A stretch of DNA of 64,000 bases from Ascaphus truei (Eukaryota > Chordata > Amphibia > Anura > Ascaphidae). Under the pieces are notes generated by a model, which saw nothing but the letters and a program-made list of their open reading frames with translations, was not told the DNA's origin and ran no database searches. Of this stretch, positions 20,971 through 32,770 are shown piece after piece (position 1 is the stretch's first letter; each line of letters starts with the position of its first letter). The stretch spans positions 1 to 64,000 of the forward strand of contig WSYH01002500.1 of assembly GCA_036426205.1 (NCBI GenBank), read 5' to 3'. The translations under genes and the position numbers were made by a program.

Positions 20971-21550
20971 ATTTGAACAGGAGACGCCCCCCGAGAAAAT
21001 TATTGGTGGGACTGACTGTGGGAACTTCTTTAGGGGACTACCTGACCATTACAGTAAAACTTTTACTTTTTTTTGTTCCAAAGAAAACAAACTTTGTCAT
21101 CTCATGCGGAAAACGGCAAATGGAGGGATTTCGATGGATAATATCGCTTTGTGTTACAATGCCTGCACATTGCTGAATCTGATTTAAAAAAAGCACACAC
21201 CAGAGTCTACAGTTTAGTGGTTTAGTGGCCGTTGTTATTGATTAGGATAGAATACTGTAACTGAGAGCTTCATAGAGAACTTGAAACAGTATGCTGTTGT
21301 TTTCAGACCATATACAATACTTTTTTTATATACTGTATAATAAACCCGAAAAATAAAAAATATGCATTTATTCTACATGTATTCCAGTACATATGTGTAG
21401 TCTATACCCGTACAGCATGAATTGTTTTAATACTCTTGTGATGTACAGTACTGAGCATGCCTACAGTACACAGTATAGTATGCCTGGACAGTACTGTATG
21501 TTCTAGAAGCACTGTATTTTATTACAGTATAAAAGTAGACAATGGAACAA
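20971..21550. other. 3' flank of the forkhead segment
   Basis: No domain recognised. A short open frame to 21187 (ending CYNACTLLNLI) may be a lost exon but has no support. AATAAA-type signals at about 21337-21357 could serve the plus strand. Confidence 0.3.
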
Positions 21551-21656
21551 TTTAAAACAAATCAACATTTTCTTTTTTTGGTGGAGTACAGATGTATGGT
21601 TTACTGCTAGTGAAAACATTTATGTACAGAAAGTAAAAACATTTACAGTCAGTCAG

Positions 21657-21762
21657 GCCTGCACAACTCCAGTCCTCGAGAGCCGCAAACAGCCCCGGTT
21701 TTAAGGATAACCTTGAAAACCGGGCCTGTTTGCGGCTCTCGGGGACTGGAATTGTGCAGGTC
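21657..21762. mobile_element. Foldback MITE, about 105 bp
   Basis: Near-perfect palindrome: CCTGCACAACTCCAGTCC at the left matches the complement of the right end. The arms are about 50 bp with a tiny loop. It sits among degenerate copies of an AACATCTCCTTTATTAAA-type sequence (21780-21960), 3' of the BEN-like gene. Confidence 0.75.
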
Positions 21763-21989
21763 CTGTGTACAGTAAGGAAAAACATTTCTTTATTAATACA
21801 AGTTAAAACATGCAACATCTCCTTTATTAAAGTACAGAAAGTCAAAACATGTACAGCACAACAGTATGGTGTTATTACAAAAATTCCTTATTCATAAAAT
21901 TTTTAAAAATGCAACATCTCCTTTATTAAAATACAGAAAGTCAAAACATTTACAAAAACAATTACAAAAAATAAACAACAGTTGAACAG

Positions 21990-23306
21990 TCACGCAAATT
22001 CGATCCCCACCAGATTGTCCTTCCAGGGCCGATGCCTTGTATGGCACAAAATGCCATTAATGGAGTCTCGAATGATTTTCATTAAGGGATCTGAAATTGA
22101 AAAATAGCACCGCAATTCCTCCACAATAGTCCTTCTTACATTTTCAGGAAGCGCCCTTTTTTCGCGATCTACTTCGTAGTTTACATTGATTGCCCACCCG
22201 CAGTACAGCAAGTAGGACACGTGGTGCTTAAAAATTAACATGCCATACTTCTGGGGTAAACCAGCACTCATCACCCTATACTTTTCCCTGAGTGCCGGTG
22301 GCAGCTCGCGCAGGATGATGTCGGGCACCGTATCGATGCAAGCGTATGTAGGTTGGGTTCTGGGAGCGGGTATTCTTCTGGGAGCCGGTCTGCTTTTGGC
22401 AGCGGGCGATGGTAGGCTGTCTGGGAGGAAGCTTTCCTCCTGTCTTGGTCGCCGTGTTGTCTCCTGGCGTCGTCTTGACGGGGTTGTCATGTTATCCTCC
22501 TCCGCAACGGCATACATGTACACAAAATCTTCTGGTGGAGGGGGTTCGCTTGGTGTTGGAAGGCGGTTGAATGTCCCATTCATCACATCCATGCCACCCT
22601 CCTGCTCCGGCATCGGGGATACAGGGCCATGAACACCGAGCAAATTATGTATCCCCGCTATGTCAGTCTCTATCTTCTTCATCCGTCGATCCATCTTCTC
22701 CATCCGTTGATCCATCTTCTGCATCTGTTGATCCATATTTAGCATGGTCTCTAAAAGCAGATCTATCTTTACCAGCATAGTAGAGTTCCCGGGGATATCC
22801 ACACTTAACCCATTCAGCATGCGGTCTAACGAGCTGGTTCTTGTGCATGGCGTGCTGTGGACAGCTGGGTGGATTTGTGCTACGGAGGATGAGATGGGGT
22901 TTCCATGGAGAGAAGCGGCAGCGTCATCGAAGAAGGATGGAGGAGGTGACCTGTGGATTTCCGGGGGAGAAGCGGCAGCGTCGTCGAAGAGGGATGGAGA
23001 AAGCGACCTGTGGATTTCCGGGCGAGAAGTGGCAGAGTCGTCTAAGCGTAATGGAGAAAGTGACCTGTGGATTTCAGGGACACCAGCGGCAGCGTCGTCG
23101 AAGAGCAGTGGAGAAGATGGGCATTGGGTTTCCGGGAGAGCGGTGGCAGCGTCGTGGACGAGTAGTGGAGAAGATGGGCTGTAGATTTCCGGGAGAGCGG
23201 CGGCAGAAGTCGTCGAAGCGTATTGGAGGAAGTGGCCTGCGGGTTCGATGGGTTGGCTGCCATTTGTTTTGCATTGAGTGTACATCACCGAATTTCTTCT
23301 TGACAT
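21990..23306 (-). CDS. BEN-like domain protein with coiled coil
   Basis: 438 codons, uninterrupted. Residues about 40-135 hold five imperfect repeats of about 20 residues (PEIHRSLSP-x-LFDDAAA type). Residues about 190-225 are a heptad run (MDQQMQKMDQRMEKMDRRMKKI), a short parallel coiled coil. Then comes a Pro-rich linker. The last 115 residues resemble a BEN domain: LIFKHHVSYLLYC, KRALPENVRRTIVEEL, IIRDSINGILCHTRHRP. BEN domains bind DNA or protein in the nucleus. It is transcribed divergently from the transposase at 23740 and may be an accessory DNA-binding protein of the transposon. An upstream basic frame (23463 start, Lys/Arg rich) overlaps in another frame and could be an alternative or frameshifted N-terminus. 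Confidence 0.6.
   Translation of the reverse strand: MSRRNSVMYTQCKTNGSQPIEPAGHFLQYASTTSAAALPEIYSPSSPLLVHDAATALPETQCPSSPLLFDDAAAGVPEIHRSLSPLRLDDSATSRPEIHRSLSPSLFDDAAASPPEIHRSPPPSFFDDAAASLHGNPISSSVAQIHPAVHSTPCTRTSSLDRMLNGLSVDIPGNSTMLVKIDLLLETMLNMDQQMQKMDQRMEKMDRRMKKIETDIAGIHNLLGVHGPVSPMPEQEGGMDVMNGTFNRLPTPSEPPPPEDFVYMYAVAEEDNMTTPSRRRQETTRRPRQEESFLPDSLPSPAAKSRPAPRRIPAPRTQPTYACIDTVPDIILRELPPALREKYRVMSAGLPQKYGMLIFKHHVSYLLYCGWAINVNYEVDREKRALPENVRRTIVEELRCYFSISDPLMKIIRDSINGILCHTRHRPWKDNLVGIEFA
22870..23220 (-). repeat. 60-bp coding tandem repeat in the BEN-like gene
   Basis: Five to six units, each close to 60 bp, containing TCCGGGAGA and AGCGGCAGCGTCGTCGAAGA-like segments. Because the unit is a multiple of three and lacks stops, several frames on both strands stay open; only the 23306 frame connects to the BEN-like region. 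Confidence 0.8.
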
Positions 23307-23636
23307 AATAAGGCTTACGTGTATTAAAACCCTTAGCCTTTGGGGTCAGCAGAAGGTTTTCTTTATTAGCCTTAGCCTGTCGCTTTGGCCTTGGCTTGGA
23401 TATGGCTGCCGCCTTTCGCTTTTCTGTGTGATAGGCACGGCAGAGGCGAGTGGCTTCTTGCATCCATAGAATCGGGGTTGATCCATGGAAGCAGATGGCA
23501 CAATGCAGTATCTGGACAAGGGCAAGTTCAGATACAGATTATCGAGTGGGAGGCTATGAAAAGTGTGTAACCTTTTATGCATGGCAACGAGGTACAGGTG
23601 TTAAAAGTGGGCGTACTCTAATGTGAGTCATTAACG

Positions 23637-23644
23637 TATAAATA
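23637..23644 (+). promoter_or_regulatory. TATA box of the transposase gene
   Basis: TATAAATA lies about 95 bp before the transposase ATG, in the short region between the divergent BEN-like gene and the transposase. Spacing fits a start site near 23670. Confidence 0.5.
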
Positions 23645-23739
23645 CACCATCCATTTTGTGGATTTACTGCACATTGAATACACATCGACTAAACATCGAA
23701 TATACAGTCTTGTGTTTGTATTTCTTTCTACTCTCAGCA

Positions 23740-25624
23740 ATGCCTGTTAAAAAGATTTCAAAGGATCTCAGCATGAGAATTAAGGAGATGTACACGGGCG
23801 GACAACGAATTGCAGATATCCAACGCTGGTTAGCTGCTTCTGGCCTCGTTGTGCCATCAACCATCGTGTGCTATCATGCACACGGAAAAACCAAACAGCG
23901 CACGAGGACACCAACGGTAACTAACGCGTAAGTATATTTATATAACTATATAATACAGTATATCTATTATTGTTTATATTGCTGCATATTAATAGAACTA
24001 TATATTGTGTAGATCTATCTCATTTTATAGTTATTTCGGTATATTTATATAACTACAGTATATAATACAGTATATCTATTATTGTATATATTGCTGCATA
24101 GTAATAAAACTATAGATTGTGTAGATCTATCTCATTTAATAGTTATTTCGGTGTATTTATATAACTGCAGTATATAATACAGTATATCTATTAATATTTA
24201 TATTGCTGCATAGTAATAGAACTATATATTGTGTAGATCTATCTCATTTTATAGTTATTTCGGTATATTTATATAACTACAGTATATAATGCAGTATATC
24301 TATTGTTTATATTGCTGCATATTAATTGAACTATATATTGTGTAGATCTATCTCATTGTATAGTTATTTCGGTATATTTATATAACTACAGTATATAATA
24401 CAGTATATCTATTGTTTATATTGCTGCATATTAATAGAACTATATATTGTGTAGACCTATCTAATTTTATACTATTTTTACTGTAAATGATGTGCTGTAC
24501 TTGTGGCCTACTGCACTGTAACTTACCGGATTGTTGTTTTTCTGTACACTGTAGGAAGACAACTCTTCTGGTCAACAAAATAAGTGAAGAGAATGATGAG
24601 AATAGTGCCTTAAGGGTCAAATACACTCTGCAGCAAAATCACAATCTCACTGTATACGAGACCAGCATAAAGAAGATGAGACGCAGAAATGGATGGAAAT
24701 ATGGACTTGTGAGGTTAGTACTGGACAGTACAGGAGGTTAAAGTGTTGTTTAAGAAACTGTACTGTACCTATAAAATTATTCCTTGTCATTACAGAGCAT
24801 ACCCTATGATAAGGGACATTAACAAGATCAAGAGAGTGGTCCAGGCCCAGGAATGGATCGACAGTGGAGAAACTTTCCAGGATTGCATCTTCACTGACGA
24901 GTTTACTGTTTCGCTGGAGAGATTTGCCACCTTTGCATTCCACAAAAAAGGTCGCATATCTATGAAGCCGCGTCCGAAACAACCAGTGAAGATGCATGTG
25001 TGGGGTGCCATCTCTAGGCGTGGACCAGGGTGCATCGTCATCTTTGAAGGCACAGTAAAATATATATCACACGCTTTTGCCTATGCACTGTACTGTACCA
25101 GTGTGCAGTTTTTTGAGCACTTTTCTTTTCTTGTTATAGGAATAATGAATAAAGCTTTTTTCCAAGAGAAAATTGTGCCTGAGATTGTGGAATACATCAC
25201 ACGTGAGTTCCCAGATGGTCACCATTTCTACCAGGACAATGATCCGAAGCACACCACGTCAACAGCGCATATTCTTGAGCGCGGTATCAACTGGGTGAAG
25301 ACGCCAGCGGAGTAAGTGCGATAACTGTGTCTCATTTTTCCCCACTCTTTTTACTGTGTACTGTATCTCTTTAAATAATTGTCCTTTTTCCCCCCCTCCA
25401 ATGACAGATCACCAGACTTCAATCCTATCGAAATGGTCTGGCATCAGCTGAAGGACCATATCCGAAAAGTCGTGAAACCCTCCAAAAAGGATGAGTTGGC
25501 GCAAGGCATAATGAGTTTTTGGAATGATGTACTCACCGTGGAACACTGCAATAAATATATTGACCATATTGCGACAATGTTGCCCATTGTGATCGCGCGT
25601 AATGGGCAAGCATCAGGAAGGTAG
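23740..25624 (+). CDS. Tc1/mariner-superfamily transposase, five exons
   Basis: Exons at 23740-23927, 24555-24713, 24796-25049, 25140-25311 and 25408-25624 join to 990 nt, 329 residues plus stop, all in frame. Exon 1 is a helix-turn-helix (LSMRIKEMYTGGQRIADIQRWL). Exon 2 gives the second HTH half (LTVYETSIKKMRRRNGWKYG). Exon 3 has FTDE (first Asp) and HVWGAISRRG. Exon 4 has YQDNDPKH (second Asp). Exon 5 has SPDFNPIEMVW (Glu). I count 32 residues between the second Asp and the Glu. Donors are GTAAGT, GTTAGT, GC (25050) and GTAAGTG; acceptors are AG. The enzyme would cut and rejoin transposon ends. Length is normal for the family and no stop is seen, so it may be functional. Introns are unusual in this family. 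Confidence 0.85.
23930..24480 (+). repeat. AT-rich tandem repeat, about 110-bp unit, in intron 1 of the transposase
   Basis: Units carry TATTTATATAACTA, CAGTATATCTATT, TTGCTGCATA and TAGATCTATCTCATTT in order. TTATTTCGG recurs at 24031, 24143, 24255 and 24363, a period of 108-112 bp. About five units. Confidence 0.88.
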
Positions 25625-25689
25625 TATGGTATAGTACTGTACTGTAGTATTGTAAGTACAGTATGATATAGGTAAGTATGGCACAGATT

Positions 25690-26020
25690 TTTTTTCCCCT
25701 GAGAGAGCAGCACTAGCCATCTGGTTACAAATTATTTAACAGTAGTCACAGTATACAGTAGTTCCAGTATAGACTAGTATGACAGTACTAACTGCATACT
25801 GTAGTCCAACATTGAGTAGCTATACAGTACACAATGCCATAATATGCACCTAACTGCTCAATTTTTTTCTTTCCTGAGAGACCAGCGCCAGCCATCTGGT
25901 TGCAAAATATTTAACAGTAGTCACAGTATACAGTAGTTCCAGTATAGACTAGTTTGACAGTACTATACAGCACACAATGCCATAATACAGTATGCACATA
26001 ACTGCACTAAATTTTTGTTT
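25690..26020 (+). repeat. Direct duplication 3' of the transposase
   Basis: The segment from GAGAGAGCAGCACTAGCC (25701) is repeated from 25876 with few changes. Both include CAGTATACAGTAGTTCCAG. A short exon-like tract follows an AG at 26034, with no recognised product. Confidence 0.7.
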
Positions 26021-26607
26021 TCTTGTCTTTTCAGAAAAAAAGGATGGACTGGTGGAGAGGGGGGTATCGTGTAAAGTTTTTTTAACTGTTTGTACAGTTA
26101 AGTGTATCTAAACTGCAGTCATGATGTGTACACAAAACCTCCCCTCTCTCAATGAACTACAGTACCGTACACAGAATGAGGAAGAAGATAAAGACGGAAA
26201 AATTTATATTATTATATATATATTATTATATATTATATATTATTAATTAATATTATTATCAATGTGCATTATTCATGATTATCCACCGGCCCTCAATTTT
26301 CATCTGATAGAAGAACTGAATAAAGACTGAACTTTGTATTATTCATGATTATTTGTATATTGGTATTTTTTGTTCCTGATAAAATAAAATCAATATTTCT
26401 TTACATTCATGATAATCATAATCATTGACAACCCCCCCCCCACACCTACACCAAAGAAAAAGAAAGAATGACCAAAAAGTGGTAATTTACAGCATCAACA
26501 ACATGAATCAGATAATGTTTCTTTTAACTCTCAATTTCACACAGCTGTGCAAATCAGATTTACATATCAAATTCGAGAAGGGATTATCAAAAGCATTACC
26601 GTAAACA

Positions 26608-26708
26608 AAGCCTCAAAGGGTTGGGGGGGGGTGGATGGGTGAGTCATGCGCAGTAATCATCAGCTAGCTCCCTTCCCAAAGAGGATTACAGAGAGGTGAC
26701 TCAAAGCC
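26608..26708 (-). repeat. Right inverted repeat of the 6.5-kb region
   Basis: Reverse complement of 20213-20307 with small indels in the middle (GGGAAGGGAGCTAGC against GGGAATGATG). 26021-26607 holds an AT-rich tract (26205-26265) and no gene. Confidence 0.85.
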
Positions 26709-26763
26709 TGGGGTGTGTGTATCAATATCTACTAACAGTGCCTCCACCTGAGAGGGATCCTTA

Positions 26764-27881
26764 TGTAGTAGGATAGCCCCTCCCAAGACAATATACCCAG
26801 TAAACACATACAAAGTATGGGTAACTGTATTTACTGGAAGGTACTAAAATATAACCATGAACACAATATACATTTATAGTATAACTTATACTGACCCACT
26901 GTGTATTCCCAACAGTAATTGGGTGCAGGGGCACCAGTGTCCCAGTGTCCAGGCCACGAAGGCCTATCCCACCCCATGCGTGAGACAGCGCTTCCCCGCG
27001 ATGTGTTGGTGCACTTGTGGAAAATACCTGCCCAGAATTCCAGCCCCGGGGGTCACTGAGTAAGGCCATGTAATGGTCAGTCTGTTCCACTGAAGATCCG
27101 CCTCCACGTGGGGTGGCCTCCTGCCAGAGCATCCCACTGTAGATAGTCTCTGAGATGAGGGCCTGGTCTGGTTCCTGATGCAGGCAACGCACACCGCGTG
27201 CATCCGTCACTGGTATAAGGGTATTATCACTAACAGGCTAAGGGATGCATCCCTATCTGAGGGGCCTTCCCTATAGCACCACAACCTAGATATGATCGGG
27301 GCCTAGCTGGGACCTGAAAGGTGAAAACTCTGACCTAGTCCAGCGGAGCATTTCTCCCTGGACCTTACCTATCCCATTGCTGTCTTGCTCCAGACTGACT
27401 AACTGACTAACTGCCCTAACTGACTAACTGCCCTAACTGTCAGCACGAGCTCCCTCACACCAAACTGCCTCTCTCCCCTCACCACAAATGCAGCAGCACT
27501 ATTGGCTAAGACGCACCGCGTTATCCGGACGCCCCAAGGGATCCTGGGGGATGTAGTTCCCCTGCGAAGCATTACACCACATGGCAGCCGCTACTATCAG
27601 GTTCTGCGCATACGCATCCTTTCTGAAATGGCTACCGATGCCTCTATTTATTCTGTGCATGCGCGAGGTGCTACTGCGTAGCATTTTCAAGATGCCCTTT
27701 ACTGGTGTCCGCCTAGAGCTCCCAGCGAGCCAATCGCCCCATCTATCGGCCGCAACCCCCACCGCAACTGGCGTGCACCTGATTGCTTCCACCGGCAGTA
27801 TACTCCCCACACTGCTGAGCAGCCGCAGTGCTCCGGATTGCAGGCAAGGGGAACAGGGGGGAGGGAGGAAACCTGGCTACA
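26764..27881 (-). mobile_element. Probable solo LTR (minus orientation)
   Basis: On the minus strand it starts TGTAGCCAGG and ends CCTACTACA, about 1.1 kb, GC-rich against its flanks, with a short CAGTTAGGGCAGTTAGT tandem tract and an AATAAATA near the middle. No matching 5-bp target duplication was found, so the ends are uncertain. No coding region. Confidence 0.4.
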
Positions 27882-30105
27882 CATGTGTACTACAAAGCTT
27901 TGTTATTAAAGTAATAAAAGGTACAGTACGCTGTATTGTACCATCAAATATTCCAACCTGGTTCTCTGCCTGGCATGATATGGATTCCCACATATGTACA
28001 TTTAGGGGAGGTTTCAGCTTAATTGACAGATAGCTACGGTTCCTGAGATTTTATCCATGAAGATTACATCTTCAAATATTTTCACAACTCTACAACCAAG
28101 CACGCACCTGATCCACTGTCTGCTTTTTGTTAACATTCCTGGTCATGGGGTCCACCCTGTAAAAATGAAGATAAAATCATTAATAACAAGGAGACTATAA
28201 TGTTTTACATGCCCATACACCCCACTTAAATCCTGTCAGACTTATTCACACATTTTTATTTAACATTTTTATTATTACTGGACAACAGTTACCAAAGCAT
28301 GTAACGGAGAAAAAGGAAGATGGTTTATGAATGGGCAGTTTATTGGGGGCATTTTTGTAAATGTTATTCACAGAGTTTGACTGTGAGCAAGTTCAGGCAG
28401 GCACAGTATAACAAGTCACGGTTTCTATAATGTGAAGGTTTTTACATGAAACCCTCCCCAAGTCATCTAATTTGTCCACTGAAATACAATAGTACTTCAG
28501 TTTTCCCAAGAATAATTCCTTAAATATGACATACTGTAATCACATTAACTCAGAAAATAAAAATGAATCAGTCATTTAATTTTTTTTCAAAACATTTAAA
28601 AAGATCAGACAATATACTGTAGCACATTAAAACAATCCTAAAACATCATTTCATACTAACTCTAGTACCATTTTGTTTCCCTGATTTAAAAAAATGATGT
28701 TATGTCTGGCAGGGCAAGCTCAGTAACTCACCTGTCAAGCAGTCTGTAGTGTATCTGATTTGGCAGGTTTCTGGCGAACGTGAGCTTGCTTGGAAACTCT
28801 GCAGTACTGTATACTTCTACTTTTTAAAATCCATTAGATATATTTTGTGTATTATGATATTAAATAGAGTAATCAAACAGCATGAAAAATAATTTTACAG
28901 TTTATGATAAATCATCCAAGCACTGAATAATTCTATACAATCTCGTATTTTGTTGCTGTCACTGACAATATAAAGCACATGCATAGAAAATTTGCTATCT
29001 CCTCCGCTTCTTTATCACAGTGTGCACATGTTTATCCTCCTGCTGTATGGATGTCACATGCTATATGGACTGCAGTACATGGTGGCCACCATTAATAATG
29101 CATCCAAAACATAGTGCATGTGTGCTAGTGTTATCTCCCAGTGTTACTTTCTAACTGAAAGTGATTAAACAATATAATCAGTTGAGTCACACACTGCGGT
29201 ACACCATTAATACGTTGTGTGAACGCACAATTTTACACGTGCCTGTGCCGCTTGATAATGTGTTGCATGGTCCTCTAACATTTGACTTTTAAAATAATGT
29301 ACCAGACTTTGTTCATTAGGCCAAAAGGAGAAACTCTTCAAATGAAAATTATCATACTCTATCATGTTCATCCTAAATAATATTATTAATCGAGAATTGT
29401 TTGTGTTGTTATTGATGCCATAAACAACCAATGTACATTAATATATTTATATCTTATTAAGAATTGTTCGCATTGTAGGCATCCATTTTGTTCACAGTGA
29501 TTTTCTAAATGACGCATCAAGCATATTTCTCATTTAATAAGTATACAATGCATATTTTATAACATTACATAAGCAGTGTTTTGTAGTGTCTTTTATGATT
29601 AAATTTCACTGAAACTATATTTTATTTATTCAGCAATCAAAGAGACAGTGAGAGTTGTGCTCATGTTTCATGGTTTCTGAAAGGTATGTTATGTGCTTTT
29701 CTACAGATTAGTTCACACTTTTCAAACAAGTAAAAAGTTTTAAGAAACATTTCTTCAACATGCCTGTCAAACATAGGAAGAAAAATTACAAACATTAAAA
29801 AAAAATACAAAAATGAAGCAAAAATGAAGCCCTGTAAATTTAAATTTATTAAATTCTAGGTGTTTTAGTTAGCAGAATATTCTAATTAAATAAATAGCAC
29901 ACAACATTTGACATTGAAACAACTTTGCCGTAAATAGACAAATTCAGTATTACCTGAAAATGGATAATAATATACACTGCTAGGTATGTTGTTAACGGAT
30001 TCAGGATCACATATTGGGGTGATACACCAGGTTAATTCACTTGAGGCTATTGATATGCACTTCTGTCTTGAAAGTGACCCCAATCACTGACCAGAACACA
30101 CATAC
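27882..30105. other. AT-rich intergenic DNA
   Basis: About 2.2 kb with no recognisable gene, terminal repeat or tandem array on either strand. Confidence 0.55.
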
Positions 30106-30111
30106 ATCTAT

Positions 30112-30150
<39 letters not shown>
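30106..30150 (+). repeat. (TATC)n microsatellite
   Basis: About ten uninterrupted TATC units followed by a short TA run, directly 5' of PLE3. Confidence 0.95.
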
Positions 30151-30151
<1 letters not shown>

Positions 30152-30252
30152 TTATATATATATAATTAGCAATAAGGAAAAGAAACTGCTCAGATTGAGG
30201 CTAAGAATGAGATACTCTGCAGCAGCCAGAACAACAACTAATAATACAAACA

Positions 30253-32438
30253 TTGACAGTCACCAACAGCAGGACTGCACTGTTAACCTCTCAGACTATA
30301 CAAGCAGAGTCCACAGTATTATCAAAGGGTCTCACATTCTGCCCTACCAAGCCTATGGACAAGATTGAGCTGTGCAGTGACCTGGAAGAATTATTCAGAA
30401 GGCTGCGTCTTAAGGAGTTCTTCCACAACAGACACAACCAAGATTATTCCAACACTGCAGAAGGAGAGCCGCTGCACATGAGCAGGGAGAAGCAAAAATC
30501 CAACTGGATCCCACAAACTGGGCGCAACCACACAATGGACCGGTACATTGAAAGCTTCAGACACAGCGCCAAAATCACCATCCTTGACAAAGTAAGGAAA
30601 CAAACATATAATCTGACACTGATGGAGAGGAGAGCCATGCAATCGCTAAAGGCCAACCACAACATAACAATCAAACCTGCGGACAAGGGAGGAGCAGTGG
30701 TCATAATGAACACCACAGACTACCTGCGGGAAGCACACAGGCAACTCTCTGATTCAAAGTATTACACCCAACTGCAGGAGGATCCAACTAAAAAATACAT
30801 GCGAGAACTCAACAGCATCATTAAAACACTCCCAATCCGCACAAGAGAACAAATTCTGGACCTGATACTAGCTAACCCAAAACCTGGCACATTCTACATG
30901 GTCCCTAAAATTCACAAAGAGGGTAACCCTGGGCGCCCTATTATCTCTGGATCTGGCTGGGTGGAGGGCATTCTAAAACCACTTGTCAGGAACACAACCA
31001 GCTATATCCAGGATATCACCGACCTGCTAAACAAACTGAATGCCATTGGCCCCCTCCCAACAGGAACACTACTAGCAACTATGGATGTAGAGTCACTTTA
31101 TACAAACATCCCCCACGAGGATGGGATTTCAGCCTGCAGATACTTTCTGGGACAGCAGGAGCCACTCACAGAGACAGTGACTAAATGCATCGAATTTATT
31201 CTGACCCATAATTACTTCACATTTGGAAATGACACATACCTCCAGACAACCGGGACCGCTATGGGTACTCGGATAGCGCCACAGTATGCCAATCTGTTCT
31301 GCGCAAAACTGGAAAGTGACTTTCTTTCCACCTGTCACTTGAAACCCCTTACATACCTTCGCTACATCGATGACGTCCTCCTTATTTGGACCTCTGGTGA
31401 ACAGGACCTCCTACAGTTCTATGACAACTTCAATACATTCCACCCGACCATCAACCTCAAACTCACCCATTCCCCGGATGAAGTACATTTCCTAGGCACC
31501 ACCATTACTATAAAGAACAACCAACTACAGACTTCTGTATACCGCAAACCTACAGACAGAGCCAGCTATTTGAGGGACAACAGCTTCCACCCGACACACA
31601 CCAAACATGCAACCATCTACAGTCAAGCCATACGATAGAACCGGATATGCTCCGACACAGCAGACAGAGACCAGCGGATTAAAGCCTTGAGATCAGACTT
31701 TATAAACCATGGATATAACCACAGAATTGTAGACCAGCAAATTCACAAAGCCACCAGAATACCAAGAAGTGATCTCCTTGAATACAAACAGAAGGAGACA
31801 AGCGACAGGGTACCTTTGGTGGTCACATATAACCCACACCTAGGAGCCCTACGCAAGATCGCCAGGAAACTGCAACCCATCCTCCAGGAAGATACAAGAC
31901 TGCAACAGGTCTTCCCTGAAGCACCCTTATTATCATACAGACAACCCCATAATCTCAAGAATATTATGGTGAGGAGTAAAGTATTCAGCAGTATAACTGA
32001 ATGTGGGACAAAACATGCCAGGACCCAAGATGCAAAACCTGGGCAATGCTCTACACAGCGGACACAATACAAATACCACACAGGAATCGGGAATACAAAA
32101 TCAGAGGAATATTCACCTGTTCCTCCAGCAATGTCGTGTACCTCATCATGTGCATGAAATGCCCAGGGGGCTGCTACTACATAGGTGAGACAGGGCAGGG
32201 GCTAAACAAGAGAATGAACTTGCATCGCCACAGCATCACGCGCGGAACAAGAGACAGTCCTGTCAGCGAACATTTCACTGATTCTGGCCATAGGATGAAC
32301 GATCTGAGGGTTGCCATACCCAAAGGTAATCTTAAAACACCGAAAGAGAGACGGTTGCATGAATACAAATTTATGCAATTGTTCGGGACACTTAGCGGTG
32401 GCCTAAACAGAGATCGAAATTTTATGAGTCATTACTGA
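30253..32438 (+). pseudogene. PLE3 reverse transcriptase plus GIY-YIG nuclease
   Basis: In order: STVLSKGLTFCP, PADKGGAVVIM, FYMVPKIHK, PGRPIISG, ATMDVESLYTNIPH (catalytic Asp), HNYFTF, GTAMGTRIAPQYANLF, LRYIDDVLLIW (Asp pair), VHFLGT, SVYRKPTDR. A TAG at 31636-31638 interrupts the frame, which then continues to about 31990 (SDFINHGYNHR, linker), where it shifts by a base. The nuclease follows: DPRCKTW Cys box, NVVYLIMCMKCPGGCYYIGET (GIY-YIG), LHRHSI, SEHF, and ERRLHEYKFM (catalytic Glu region), with stop at 32438. Domain make-up is that of Poseidon/Penelope elements. One stop and one frameshift make it inactive but recent. Confidence 0.92.
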
Positions 32439-32770
32439 CACAAGTGAACTCTCTTTCCATGAGCGCTAAAGGCCATGTCCGTACATACTGTGCTATATGT
32501 ATGCACGCACAGCTGTCTCTTACACATACTAATACTCCTTGTTTTTCCATCCCTATACACCAATAGGGACCACATAGTATCCACACACACTCCATTCATT
32601 TATATTCACGCAGATACACACACACACTCTTACATCACTTGCTTTCAGGAACCTTTTGACACCTCTAGCCATAAAACACGTCCAACCGGGAGAAGGACAA
32701 GCACAGATAACATTCCAAGAGACACTGTTTTTAAGTATACCTTTTGCTTGCTTCATTCATTGTAACATCG

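Larger units (their letters stand above)
20213..26708. mobile_element. Candidate Tc1/mariner-type transposon with three genes
   Basis: It is bounded by inverted repeats of about 100 bp: 20213-20307, and 26608-26708 in reverse. Both begin GGCTTTGAGTCACC and end CCCTTTGAGGCTT. Between them lie the forkhead C-terminal half, a BEN-like gene and an intron-bearing transposase. No TA duplication is visible at these edges, so the repeats may be subterminal or a separate repeat family. Treat the boundaries as a hypothesis. Confidence 0.5.

Noticed and set aside
20936..21187. 83-codon frame after the forkhead half as a separate gene
   Set aside because: No domain, no start context, and the region looks like 3' flank; kept only as a possible lost exon.
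22240..23308. Plus-strand open frames opposite the BEN-like gene
   Set aside because: Antisense shadows of the 60-bp repeat; they carry no recognisable domain, while the minus strand does.
23930..24480. CRISPR-like array
   Set aside because: The units are contiguous tandem repeats of about 110 bp without spacers, inside an intron of animal-type DNA.
26761..27210. 149-codon minus-strand frame as a gene
   Set aside because: It lies in a probable LTR, starts and ends arbitrarily, and shows no domain.
27882..30105. Possible exons with splice-like signals
   Set aside because: Scattered AG/GT pairs only; no open frame of note and no recognisable product.
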